Part shown: positions 39,426 to 50,269 of the stretch, piece by piece
Position numbering within the stretch: the stretch's first letter is position 1
Layout: each line of letters opens with the position of its first letter
From: Loxodes magnus
Taxonomy: Eukaryota > Ciliophora > Karyorelictea > Loxodida > Loxodidae
Assembly: GCA_946699065.1 (NCBI GenBank)
Contig: CAMPDV010001053.1
Location: 1 to 64,000 of the forward strand
Reading direction: 5' to 3'
DNA: 64,000 nt
Notes under the pieces: generated by a model
The model's database searches: none
What the model was told of the DNA's origin: nothing
The model's input: only the letters and a program-made list of their open reading frames with translations
Program-made: the position numbers and the translations under genes

Positions 39426-40069
39426 TTTATAAAAATTTTTCTCACTCACTACTCACTTCGTTCTCACTAGAAAGTGTAAATTCTTTTTAATTTTTTTTCA
39501 CCTATAAAAAACAATGAGATAAATATGAGGCTGGATAATTTAAATTTAAATACTAAAAAATAAAATGTAAATTAAAAAACTTTAAAGGTTAAGTCTAATC
39601 AGAAATGATATAAGAATTATCTACTTTTTAACAAAACAATTTTTAGTCATTTTTTGTTTAATATTTCTGGCTTTTTTTCTTAAATTTTGAAAAATAAAAT
39701 TTGAGTTATTAACTAATTATGCTAGCAACTCATAACTTATAATATTTAATCATATAAATAATGCGGGTTTAAAATCTTACTATAGCGAAATATGTTCATT
39801 TTATTTATAAGGGAATTTAAAGAATCTTGTAAAGTATTGAAAATCACCAAATAGTACTTAAAATAAGGTAAAAGTCTTAACAATTTTAAATAGAAAACTG
39901 CTAAATGAATATAGAACTTATAAAAATGTTGAACAAATCATAAAAGGAATTGGACACATAAAATCATACAAAAAAAGATATAATTTTAATAGAAATACAT
40001 AGAACATAAGATATATATAATAGATAGAAAATTCATTAAAAAGCATATTTAGATAAAATAATTGTATAT
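39426..40069. other. AT-rich DNA, no gene recognised
   Basis: Intergenic, low complexity; nothing identifiable. Confidence 0.55.
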
Positions 40070-40390
40070 GAAAAATAAATTAATTGACTAATTTCTCGCA
40101 CCAAAGCGAAATTTGGATAGAATTAAAGTCTCTTAGAGAATATTTTGCAGTTTACATAGAAGAACTGGCGGCAACCAAGCTGGAACTAATTTATAAAAAT
40201 AAAAAACTAGAAATAGTGTACGAGCAGAATCTCATCCAACAGAGACTCCATTTAAAAATGAACTGGAAGTATTATATCCCTCTTAATTTGATTAGCCTAT
40301 AACTTCAGAGAAAGATCTATTATGTAAAGAAAAAATATTTTCATGCGGAAGCATTAGGTATCTTTACAGGTTTTTTCTTTAGTTTCTACA
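40070..40390 (+). CDS. Small ORF upstream of gag-like copy H
   Basis: A richer patch on the plus strand. From ATG 40,070 one frame reads MKNKLIDQFLAPKRN and later ESHPTETPFKNELEVLYPSQ. An overlapping frame, open without any stop from 40,084 to 40,302, reads SEIWIELKSLREYFAVYIEE. Both look protein-like and I cannot decide between them. Its position just before gag copy H parallels the small ORF before copy A. No family is recognised. Confidence 0.38.
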
Positions 40391-40559
40391 AAAGTAGTGA
40401 GACTATTGGTATAAACTTATTAGAACGAGCTCTAAAAGAGAAGATATCATTAATGGTTCTACTGAAATCCAAAGAGGAATTGTTACAAGAGAAAGTTGTA
40501 ATAGCCAACTCCTTAATTGTATACTTGCCTGATATATATATTTTATTAAAGATAAAAAA

Positions 40560-41265
40560 ATGACACCTAAGAAATAATAGACCTCTATAGCAAATACTTT
40601 TAAAAATAAGAATAGCAACCTAATTTAATCGAATAATCATCTTAATAAGACTAAGAATAATAATCTTAGGCATTCTTTGCATAATCAGTGCAACAAAGGA
40701 TATCAAATATATTATACAAGATAAAACAACAAAGATTAAGAGTAGAAAATTATAAAAAATGCTAGATAAATTGATTTAATAGCTAGATCTATAATTTCAA
40801 GCCATACAAGAAACTCTTGATAAACTTTAAGAGTCAATAGTAGCTAAATTTGAAAATATTGACAAATAATTCGATGAAATTCCTCAATTATTTTAATTTC
40901 AATATTCTAGATTCTAATATGGAATTAAAGAGCTTTTTTTAAGTAAAATAAGAATAATAGCAGCTAGCAGTTTAAAAATTTCAAGATTAGTAATCAAGCA
41001 TTCAAATGGAAATCGAACCTGAATAATAATAATAAGAGACAAATAAGATAAATTACTATCGTTGAAAGATCAAATGCTATATATTTCAGAAAAAAAACTG
41101 CTGAAGATAGTGTTGAAAGAAAAACGAATTTAAAAGAAATAATTAGAAATAAATATCAGACGAACTTTCCTTCTTTCGACCAACGAGAATAGGATAAATA
41201 TATTGGAAAAAAATTTTACAACTCAAGATTTCAAGAATAAAACAAAAAGTGAAATAGAAACTAGA
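40560..41265 (+). pseudogene. Gag-like ORF1 copy H (frame-broken)
   Basis: From ATG 40,560 (MTPKKQQTSIANTFKNK) the sequence changes frame near 40,750 into a clear coiled coil, ETLDKLQESIVAKFENIDKQ. It changes again near 40,915 into a frame with a Gln-rich linker and a knuckle remnant, KCYIFQKKNC-TGA-RQC. The hallmark RIGQIYWKK follows near 41,195. The Trp after NC is TGA here, while copy D has TGG at the matching place (YQ-TGG-RQ). At least two frame breaks make it a pseudogene. Confidence 0.6.
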
Positions 41266-41269
41266 AGAA

Positions 41270-41825
41270 CAAATGGTTTTAGAATGGGAGATAAGGATGG
41301 TTGACTAACGAAATCCTACGTCATCCTTTAGTTTGGTGAGAGTGGAATCAAGTTAGTTGTGAAGTTCTCTTCTAAGACTATAAACTTAATTTAACCTTTT
41401 TTATGATCCTACAGACTCTGACGACCTTTCTACTGGATGGAGCATCAGTAAACCCTCCCATCTATGAAAAGAATAGATTTAAAACGCTTAGAAGTTGAAA
41501 AACCTAAAATATTCTTAGATTTCTATTTCATATATTCATATTGAATAGACTTATTTATTTAAGTAATGACTTAATTAGCTCTATAAAATATTCTAAAACT
41601 AATTTATTTAAATATTATTATTTATATCAAAAAAATTAAGAAACTAAGTAAAAGTTAAAACGTTTGAGGAATTAATCGTATACTATTTTTTGAAAATTTT
41701 TAAAACCACTTTCTTAATAAAATAAAATAAAATAAAATAAATTAAATTTATATAATGAAAACATGCTAATTATTTTAATTGTATCTACTATCGTAAATAA
41801 TAATAATGAAATTAAAATGTTCAAA
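41270..41825. other. Intergenic between copies H and B
   Basis: Positions 41,270-41,470 are moderately complex without a recognised product. Positions 41,470-41,825 are AT-rich and include a short aataa-type simple repeat at about 41,716-41,745. Confidence 0.5.
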
Positions 41826-41829
41826 AGTG

Positions 41830-42690
41830 CCAATCTGGACACCGTTTAAAATAAGTTGTTTTATCAGCAACACTTCTCATCATTCTTGACTTTCTAATGA
41901 AATTATCTTCACTAAGGTCTTCTCAGTTTCTTTGATTTCTTGTTCTTATTATTTCAAAAGGTACTACACATCATTTTCTTCTGTAAATATCTCCATGCTA
42001 GTTACAATAGAGCCTCTAGTATTTTTCTTATTCTTTATACCAAAGTTTTTTCTTGAAATTCTAAAATTTTTAGCAATTCTTGTACAAATGTCACTTACTC
42101 TTACAGTAGTAGCATTTCTTCCTTACTTATCTGATTGTTTTTCGATTTATAACCTCTTTTTATTCCAATTCCATCTAATTTGTCTAATTAGTTATGTTTG
42201 TGCTAATATTCTTTTGCTTAATAAACTCCAGCTCTTGTTTTTATACGATATTTCCAAGCCTTGCTGTTTCTTATCTATGTTCAGTTTAAATGTTCCAATA
42301 TGCTTGGAGTTCCCTTTCTTAATTAATAATTCTAATCTCTAAATTATCTTATCCAAGCGATAATAAGTTTCTTAGTTCTTAATTTTCCAACTTAAGCACT
42401 TTAATCTCTTCCTAGAGATTGGATATTTATAATAATAACTATTAAATATTGATTTCCTTTTTAATTATCTTTGATGGAAGTTCTTTTCCTGTTATTATAT
42501 TAGATTCCTTTCTTTTTATTACTTTAGGAGGTGTTTATTATAGTTATTAGGTTCTTTATTAGTTTTGTAAGTGAGGAGAAGAAGACTCTTGATACTTTTT
42601 TTAAGCCTGCTTTTTTCTAGAGCTTTTTTCTCTTCTTTGCTCAAGAAAAAGCCGGGAACAAGATTTTAAGACTCCATTTTTTTTTCGGAG
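41830..42690 (-). CDS. Gag-like ORF1 copy B, reading frame intact
   Basis: The best long copy: about 285 codons in one minus-strand frame with TAA/TAG as Gln and TGA as Trp. It starts in a basic segment near 42,690 (FLEQRREKSSRKKQAQKK) and passes a Pro/Ser/Gln-rich part. It then has a coiled coil, NLQEEIKVLKLENQELRNLL, and NQERELQAYWNIQTE. The zinc knuckle CYYCKSK-TGA-HLYKNC has all three Cys and the His. HGDIYRRK follows about 40 residues later, then a tail with three more TGA codons and KRCPDWHF. No clear ATG is in frame near the 5' end (an ATG at about 42,677 is out of frame). The inferred role is RNA binding and particle assembly in retrotransposition. Confidence 0.72.
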
Positions 42691-43030
42691 TGTCTTAGAT
42701 AATATCTTAATTTGCAAAAATTTTTTGGATGATCTTTTTGTATTTAGGCAGTAGTATTTTAGGCTGTTAAACTAGTTTTCTACATATGTATTTATTTTTC
42801 TTTCAATAGACGCTTCAATTGATGTCCACGTTGAAAAAAATTTCGAAGTGATTTGAGTGGAACGCATAAGAATTTATTTTCTGGTTTTTAACTACAGATA
42901 TTTAGTAATTTTCCTAATAAGTTCATTATTTAGTTGGCTGATTTGATTTGTAACGGCTCCAATCCAAATATTTAAAAAGCTAATAAATTTTTAAAAAGTG
43001 ATGAACGATAAGAAATTGTAATCAGTATAA

Positions 43031-43260
43031 TTAATTATTACTATTATCTAATAATTTTATTCTTTTAAGATTGCAAGAAGAATTCCCCAGAGATGAATTG
43101 ACTGGAAAAGCAACCTTTTCTAAATGTTGGACCTGATTAATCTTCTTCATCATGGGTTGGAAATCTATTTGTAATCGCCTGTTGGCGTCCTTTGCTTTGG
43201 AGATTTTGAACTGCAACCTTGCCCACAAATAGAAGAGAGTATGCTATGGGAATATTAGAG
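43031..43260 (-). other. Higher-complexity patch, possible small coding region
   Basis: Upstream of copy B on the same strand. One frame reads PTHDEEDQSGPTFRKGCFSS; another is free of TAA, TAG and TGA for 65 codons from a TTG at 43,228 (LQIDFQPMMKKINQVQHLEK). The composition is clearly above background, but strand and frame cannot be fixed. The acidic patch in the first frame resembles the small ORF before copy A. Confidence 0.35.
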
Positions 43261-43285
43261 ACTGAAGAGACTTATAAATTGACTT

Positions 43286-43337
43286 TTTTAAAGAGATGCG
43301 TTCTATTGTAGGGCTACGCACTCTATAGTAACATTTA
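43286..43337 (+). repeat. Interspersed inverted-repeat element, copy 1
   Basis: aaagagatgcgttctattgt...gctacgcactctatag. It is related to elements at 45,152 and (inverted) 63,436. The ends pair imperfectly (agagatgcgt against acgcactct), so it could form a stem-loop. It lies upstream of copy B. Confidence 0.65.
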
Positions 43338-43339
43338 TT

Positions 43340-44745
43340 TTTTGAAATGATTTTTTAAAATGTCTAAATGAAACATTCGTTAACGAAATTTTCTAATAAA
43401 GCTTTATCTTAAATAATATCAATAAATATATAATTTGCTTTAATAAAATGTTATTATCTACATTCTTTCATTAGATTTTATTAAAATTATCAAATCAGTT
43501 TTTTAGCTTAAAATATGCATACTTCATTTTATTATGAATCCTAAATTTTCTTTTATTAAATTTTATTTATAACTATTTGTCTAATTGTTAATTCTCTAAG
43601 AGATAATCGACATAATAACTATTCTCATGAAAAGGAGGGAATATATATAGGGAAATTAGATTAAATTAAATCAAAAACTAATAAATTGTTGATTCAATTA
43701 CGAAAGTGGTTGAATTACAGGTTATTAGTGAGTAAGTTTAATTTATGCATAATTCATTTCCCGATTTAGAAACTTTTACAAAAAATGTGCGCCAAAGCAT
43801 CAAATAGAAAATGGACACTAATAGATAGATTCTGAGAGATAATCAAAATAATATCATATTTACATGCAACCTATTTAAATCCTTCAAAATATATTAAAAA
43901 TTTGTAATATTTAAAGTTGACTTTCGTTCTAGAAAAATCTATTATTTATCTTTATTAGCGAACTTAAGATTTTATAAGTGCTATGGAATATTTAAAAACT
44001 AAAAATTTCAATTTTAAGATAGGAGCTAGCTCTAAATCAGTCTTTGTTGCAAATGTAAGTTACATAATATATGAAGTTACATCTAATTTCAGAAAAATAT
44101 CGAAAAAAATAGAAAAATAATAGTGATATATATTTAAAATATATTGATATAAGAAGTTTATTTATAAGAAAAAACATTTAAATCCAATAAAGAAGCTCCC
44201 TATAATTAAAATGAAGTTAGTGAGATTAATAAAAATTATTAAAACTTAATTTATTGGAAAGAAAAGCAAAAATAATCTAAAAGCCATCAAGATTCAGGAC
44301 AAGGAGATTCAAAAAAAGTTGAGTGAATTTTTTTAATTATAGTTTTATCTCGTGAATACCTGTTAAAGGTAAAATAATGCTTTTTAAATATTATAATTCT
44401 ATTATTATCTCTTTTTGAAATAGAAACACTTGGTTACATAAAAAGAAAATCCAAATATTTATTTTAAACTAAATTATGATGTCAAAAGATATTATTTTTT
44501 CAATTCTAAGCAAAAATTTTAATTATCTAAACTCAATTTGATATAATACATAAGCTCTTCTTGGTGGTCTTCACAAATAAAAATATAAATAAATTATTAA
44601 ACTTTTCATCATACTAACTACATATTAATAAATACTGAAGTGAAAATTAAATAAAAATAATTTAATATATCTACTTAAATTAATCTAAAAACTTAAATAA
44701 ATGATCTATAATTTAAATTAGTTATTATATATATTTTTTAAAATC
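43340..44745. other. AT-rich DNA, no gene recognised
   Basis: Low-complexity sequence. A patch at 43,700-43,830 is slightly more complex, but no motif is seen. Confidence 0.55.
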
Positions 44746-44779
44746 GCCATAGTTGTTCGAAGGTGAACAACAAGGTCAT

Positions 44780-45045
44780 CTTCATCAGAGGTTGGGGAAT
44801 TTAAGTACCCATAATCGACTTTATGTCTTCCTCTGCTTTGGTTTGACCTCGAGACATAAGATTCTTAGACCTTCGACACTGACTTGGCTTCGTTTATTTT
44901 TAATTCTGGAACGAAAAAGAAATAATATTGCGAGCTTCATCAGAGGTGGGGAATTTAAGTACCCATTATTGACACATGTCGCCCTCTGCTTTGGTGATGC
45001 AATGAGACACAATCCTGCCATGTCCTTGGACCTCCAGCAAGTATT
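44780..45045. repeat. Tandem duplication of about 155 bp
   Basis: ttcatcagaggttggggaat at about 44,783 and ttcatcagaggtggggaatt at about 44,938 each continue into taagtacccat and, further on, cctctgctttgg. The two units are diverged in between. On the minus strand each encodes a GYLNSP motif, one as NGYLNSPPLMK and the other as DYGYLNSPTSDEDDL. Open frames exist on both strands, so the coding sense is unproven. Confidence 0.7.
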
Positions 45046-45149
45046 AAAGATTACGAGTATTCTAAAATTATATCAGTATTGAACATTTTTATTAGTATCT
45101 GATAATTTTATCAGTAACAAACATTCTTGTCAGTATGAAACATTTTTTT

Positions 45150-45193
45150 TAAAGAGCTGCGCACCAACGAGAGTGCTACGCGCTCTATAATCA
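45150..45193 (+). repeat. Interspersed inverted-repeat element, copy 2
   Basis: aaagagctgcgcaccaacga...gtgctacgcgctctataatc. agagctgcgca pairs with tacgcgctct around a short loop. It is the same element as at 43,286 and 63,436 and lies about 165 bp upstream of gag-like copy D. Confidence 0.72.
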
Positions 45194-45357
45194 AATTTAT
45201 TTATTTATTAATTATATAAATTTTAAAATAATAAAGAAAATAATATGAAAATCAAATTATTTTATTTTTTTCTATTAATTAATGAAATAAAGTTTAAAAA
45301 CTATAACTCATTTTATAAAACAGATTGTTTAACTTTTAATATTTTAGAATTAAAAAA

Positions 45358-46210
45358 ATGGAAACAAATCCGGGAATCTAAACCTTAAATTTTAACCTAA
45401 TAGATCAATCTTAAGTCTCAGTTAACTTGCAAGAACCAAGAATTCAAAAAAGATAAATATACTTCTGTTAAGGATTGGGAAATACTGAATTTCCTAGCAA
45501 ACTAAAAAGTGTGAGAAACCTCATGAGCAAGACATTAATTAGCTTTATTCCTTAATTGAGAAAATGAATACAGAAATTTAAACCCTGAAGGCAGAAAACT
45601 AGAATCTTAAGCTTCTTTTGTAAGATAAAAAAAGGAAGATAATGGCTAGGTAAGCTAAGTTTAGTTTTAAATTGAAGCCTTAACTTCCAAATTTGTATTT
45701 ATAGAAAATAACCTAGCAGCAAATCATAGAAAATTGAAGAAGAAGTCCAATTACAAATTAAAAAATACTAACCTCAAACAGATAAGATAGAAATAGTACA
45801 AAAAGTTTAAACACATTAAAAACTTTATTTCAAGTCCTTAATAAAACGTTGCTATTGTTGTCAAAAGACTGGATATTAATGGAGATAATCTCTAAAGTGA
45901 AGAAGAGTATTTGAGCAGCACCAAAAGAATTTGGAACATCAAGAAGACTATATTGAAACTGCTTTGAAGGTATTTATAGAAAGAAGCCAGTATTACTAGA
46001 CTTAAGTGTGACATTACTCAAACAGAATCTTGATAATTAATAGTAACAAAATAAACAACTTAAAAAGGACAACAATGACCATACAATTTATTTAGAGAAG
46101 CTGGAGTAAAATTACAAGAAGATGGAAGAGCAATTCTATTAGCTTATAGAAGAGAAGAAGAATTATCTCAGTTTGAGATTGATTCAGACGAAGATATGTA
46201 AAGTTGAGTG
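45358..46210 (+). pseudogene. Gag-like ORF1 copy D (frame-broken)
   Basis: ATG at 45,358 (METNPGIQTLNF). The frame then changes into a coiled coil, INQLYSLIEKMNTEIQTLKA, and later changes again into KIEEEVQLQIKK and the knuckle CYCCQKTGYQWRQS, where His and the last Cys are replaced. EGIYRKK follows near 45,970. A further coiled coil, YLEKLEQNYKKMEEQFYQLI, at 46,090-46,190 may be its C-terminal part or a separate small ORF. Several frame breaks indicate a pseudogene. Confidence 0.6.
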
Positions 46211-46664
46211 ATGGATATAAAAACTTTTATTTCTTTAATTTTAGGAAGTGTTTCCTCTAATTAAAGTCGATCCTAACCCTTTTATTTAAAATTAAAATTA
46301 AAAATTAATATTTGAGAACAACTTATTTCTCTCCATGCTGTTTAACTTTGAATAGCTGCTTAAACTTCAAGCTGAGATGTCCATTTTGTAATCCAATATC
46401 TATAAGAAAGCGCCTTTGAACGATTATCAGTTTTGATATAATTTAGACTATATTCGTTTATTCAAAATATTGCTCCCGTCAATTTTTTTTGATTAATCGT
46501 AAAAAATTAATAAATTCAATTAGATCTTTTTAATAATTTTTACTTTTTTTAAAACTTTTATAAACATAAAAAATGTATTCAGAAGATAAAATTTACCATT
46601 AAATCAAAAATCTCATTTCTATTAGGATAAATTTATTAATATTATAAAAACAAAGAATATAAAA

Positions 46665-47055
46665 ATGGACGAAATATAGAATTCACTAGTTTTTAATAGT
46701 GACTCTTCTTTAATTAACTCCAAAGAAGCTGCAAATTCATAAGAAAAGCATAGGCAGGAGCACTAAAACCTCCAAACTAAAGATTTGGAGTCACTACAAA
46801 TTAAATAAGTAAACCTAATCATGAATTTATTAGAGTAACTACTTAAAAATTGTAGTCAAAAACCGGAAAACAAATTCATACACGTCCCGCTAAAACGACT
46901 TAGAAACTCTCTTCATCGTGGGTATTAATTATAGCGTATTACGAAAGTGAAATCAACCTATAAACAGATAACAGATTAACCACCTAAAATAGTACCACTA
47001 AAGATACGAAACGATTACCCAAGAAATGTTTCTAAAAATAAGATATTATCCTAGA
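46665..47055 (+). CDS. Unidentified protein with N-terminal SDSSL motif, copy 1
   Basis: ATG at 46,665 starts MDEIQNSLVFNSDSSLINSK. It stays open without any TGA for about 130 codons: SLQIKQVNLIMNLLEQLLKN, then a basic segment, LKRLRNSLHRGYQ, and a run of aat repeats (47,056-47,092). A related N-terminus occurs at 61,585 (FILSDSSLF, then an ESLRN...QL...LI pattern). The frame runs into gag-like copy E on the opposite strand. The coiled-coil sequence after copy E could be the rest of the same gene, in which case copy E would be an insertion or lie in an intron. Function unknown. Confidence 0.55.
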
Positions 47056-47092
47056 TAGTTAATAATAATAATAATAATAATTAATAATAATT
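47056..47092. repeat. aat simple repeat
   Basis: An uninterrupted run of aat triplets followed by taataataattaattata, at the junction between the SDSSL gene and gag-like copy E. Confidence 0.85.
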
Positions 47093-47099
47093 AATTATA

Positions 47100-47825
47100 G
47101 TGATCCCACCTATCAATAAGGTTCGTTACTTTTTAAAGTTTAATAGTTTTGCTAAAATTTCCATTTCCAGTCTTCTTCTGGTCTTCTTCTTGAAGCACAT
47201 ATCTATCTGTGCTGTGTTCTCCTTTTATTATTTTCGTAATCTTGCTTCAATCAATCTTCATTCCAAGCATTTGTTCATTTCTTCTTTGTCCTGCTATAAT
47301 CACGTCTTCTAGAATTTCATGCCCTGCGTACAACTTTCTTCTATAAATTCTTCCTTCGCAGTGCAATATAGTTTACTTATGGTTCTTCATAGCTTTAAAT
47401 TTTCTGCTTTCTGTTTTTATTGGAATTAGAAGCAGTTTCTAACTTTGTGTCCTGGTCTCTTGCAGTATCAACATCGCAGTATTTTCCTATAGGGAATATC
47501 TTTTATTGCAGGCTGTTTCTCCACATCCATAGGATCATTCCCCTGTATATTTTGCAAAAATATGCTTTCAGTTAGTTCTGCGAATTAGTCGAATTTTTTC
47601 TCTAGCTCTTCTATTTTGTTGTTTCTTTTCTATTTATTTTCATTTATCATTTATTCTTATTAATTGTACATCAGGTGCTCTATTTTTCTTTCTAGTTCTT
47701 GAACTGTTCTTAGGAGGTTGAAATTTTCTTATTACAGCAATTGGAGTACTTAAAATATATTTTATTGCTCGTAAGATGAATCCTTTTGAGAAGAGGTTTT
47801 TTACAAGAAGTTTTCCATTTTTCAA
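47100..47825 (-). CDS. Gag-like ORF1 copy E, one frame break
   Basis: The minus strand has a coiled coil, TVQELERKIEHLMYNQQEQM, then NNKIEELEKKFDQFAELTES, then NDPMDVEK. The canonical zinc knuckle, C-TGA-YCKRPGHKVRNC, has TGA at the aromatic position. After AENL a shift of one base leads to HCEGRIYRRKLYAGHEILED and about 60 more residues. The shift site is gaa aat tta, which contains the heptamer aaattta in the register typical of -1 ribosomal slippage; a simple mutation is the simpler explanation. An ATG in frame lies at 47,650, but the coil extends upstream of it. Confidence 0.68.
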
Positions 47826-47869
47826 TTATATAGTTAGAATTCTAAGATATAGTTTAAAATCCTAATGAA

Positions 47870-49445
47870 AATTAAAATAAAGATATCCTTTCTATGGTAA
47901 TAATTCAAATAATCAATATTTAGCTGATCTATAAAGCAAACAACCTTAAAATTAAACTACTGACTTAAGAAATATAAAATAATTAATTAGTCTAATGAAA
48001 ACTTATTTACCTTAGAAATAAAAGAACTTAAACATAATATATAAAGACTAATAGATAAGAACCAATAATTAAATGAAATGCTAATTAATATAAAAACAAA
48101 ATATGAACGAGATATTGAAACATTGATAAGTAACTAAGAAATATCCAAAATATATTATAAAAATTATATAAATAAAATTTATTAGAAATATAAACTATTA
48201 TAGAGCAATTTTTAATCAATCAAATCTTATATATAGCAATATCATAAAATAACTAGTTCATAAAATTACTTAAACAAACTTTTCCACTTATTACAGTAAC
48301 TTAATCGTTTAAACAGATGAAATAATTAGTATAGTTCAAGAAATTTAGATATAATAGAAAAACTAGGAGAATTAAGTCAATTTAAGCGATGAAGATAATC
48401 TAATTAAGAGATTCAAATTGAAGCCAATGCTAATTAAAGCTTTACTTAAGCTTAAATGATAGGAGCAAATATTTCATAATGATAAAACTTTAATAAAATT
48501 AGAAATTTTACTTAAATTGAAACAGATAACTTTCTAAATAAAACTTAGCAGAGATATCAATAAATTATAATAGAATTGAACTAATATTTACTTCAAAAAA
48601 TAGCTCATAAAAATAATAACCGAAATTTAACTCTAAGAGTTATATTCTTAATATTAAAATTTATAAAACTAAAATAAGTTATTTATAGATTAAAAATAGA
48701 AAGCTTAAATGGAAATTTTAGCTTTTAAAATCGAATTAGATAAGTAAAGATAATAAAACTATGAAATAAATATAACTTTTTAAAATTAAATCTAACATAC
48801 AAAAGAATTTAGTAATTAATAGTAATTTTAGAAGAAGTAATATGTAAATGCATAAACTTAGACATTATATGGAAATATTTAAGTAAAAGATTTTATTATC
48901 TAAACAGATAATATAAATAAATAATAAACAGCTTTTTTGTGTCAAAAATTTACTCAAGCAAATATAATCAAGCAAGATAAGTTAATGCAAACTTAAAATA
49001 ATTAATAGGAAGCATCAACTAATACTATTATAACATAACATAGTAACTAATACTGTCAAGTTAAATTGTCACATGAAGATTTTGTTTTACCATAGCATTA
49101 ATATCACTAACTCAACTTAAAATTCATTTGAAGTACCCAAAATATGTAGAAACTTGAGATAAAAATAGAAGAGCTTTAAAAACTTAATTAAAATTTGAAA
49201 AAAGATATATTTAATTATTCTACTAAAAGCTGAAAAAGATTAATTAAACTTAACAGATTTGATTGATGTTATTAATCAGAATTAAACCTTACCTTCCAAT
49301 ATTAATCTTAATATTCTTAAAAGGAAACGTGAAGAAGAAGATAAAATAATTCCACCAGCAAAACGTATGAGTAAACATAATAATAAAAAAGAGTATGATT
49401 AAATAATAAGTTATTTCAATCTGACTAGTCTATAACTTTAAACAT
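47870..49445 (+). CDS. Coiled-coil protein ending in a basic nuclear-localisation-like motif
   Basis: The plus-strand frames are Gln/Lys/Leu/Ile-rich with heptad-like stretches, for example IISIVQEIQIQQ, then NLSDEDNLIKRFKLKPMLIK. Two TGA (LKLK-TGA-QEQ and QQN-TGA-TNI) are read as Trp. The C-terminal part is the clearest, LTDLIDVINQNQTLPSN. It is followed by LKRKREEEDKIIPPAKRM, which looks like a bipartite nuclear localisation signal. No ATG is chosen. It may continue the SDSSL gene beginning at 46,665. Frame continuity over the full length was not proven. Confidence 0.45.
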
Positions 49446-49920
49446 TTATTAAATCAGAAACTTGAAGACGTCCATAGTATGAAATGTGCAATATATAAGG
49501 TATATACTTCACAGTTACTTAAGTTTAGAATAAGGTATATGTGATAGTGTGAAAAGTAAAATTGATATAGATAGAAAGTTACTCTAAAAATATACGACGT
49601 AAGTAATATATATTTTGATAAAATATTTCCATTAACATCCTGAGTATGGAAAAGATTAGTACATATTTAGATTAACCATTAAGGATAGAAGAGTGTCTGC
49701 ATTATTAAAGTGGACTACCTGCAGGAAGTGGATTGTAAATTCTCATAGACGATTATATCATTGACCAGAAAAGAAGGAGTACTCTATATATGCGGGGCTC
49801 AGTAATCTTGTGAACATAAAGAACTAGAGTTAGAATGAGAGGGACTGAGGGTAGCGGATTATTCAATACTAGTGGGTGGAAATTTTTTCAGACATAAATC
49901 CACAAACTCTCACACACTTA
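49446..49920 (+). other. Moderately complex region, possible coding remnant
   Basis: Composition is richer than background from about 49,660 to 49,880. One frame reads RKEGVLYICGAQQSCEHK and ends near LRVADYSILVGG, faintly like a kelch-type repeat. Alternative frames are equally open, and no call is made. Confidence 0.3.
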
Positions 49921-50009
49921 TTCTCTTGCATCACTCCATTCCTATTCATACCCCTCCTTGAAAATTTGCTTTATTCTCTTATGATATTTGCATTTTGGAT
50001 GTCATTTCT

Positions 50010-50265
50010 TAAACTTATGGAAATTTAAAAAATAGGAGAGAGGTCTGATGGCTACTTCGAGTTAAAATGGATCTAAAATTAGCAGGAAATTGCATGACTT
50101 GAACAGAAGGATATGGCTGCTCTTAATAGATTGAATCCTCAAACAGGATGAAGAAAGTCTTGTAGAATTTTTAAAGAAATAACACATGAAAAAATACTGA
50201 AATTAAGATTATCGTTATGAAAGAAAACTACTAAAACTTTCGTCTGAAAGTTATAGCCACAAAAA
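50010..50265 (+). other. Short coding-like patch
   Basis: From ATG 50,052 one frame reads MATSSQNGSKISRKLHDLNR and then an Ile/Leu-rich part with one TGA. A second frame reads LEQKDMAALNRLNPQTG. Unidentified. Confidence 0.3.
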
Positions 50266-50269
50266 AATA

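Noticed and set aside
41932..42342. A 136-codon plus-strand frame that looks membrane-like
   Set aside because: It is antisense to gag-like copy B, whose coiled coil and zinc knuckle lie on the minus strand; the hydrophobicity is a reverse-complement effect of Lys/Gln/Glu codons.
47100..47312. A 70-codon plus-strand frame after the aat repeat
   Set aside because: It is antisense to the C-terminal part of gag-like copy E, which carries the conserved EGRIYRRK motif.
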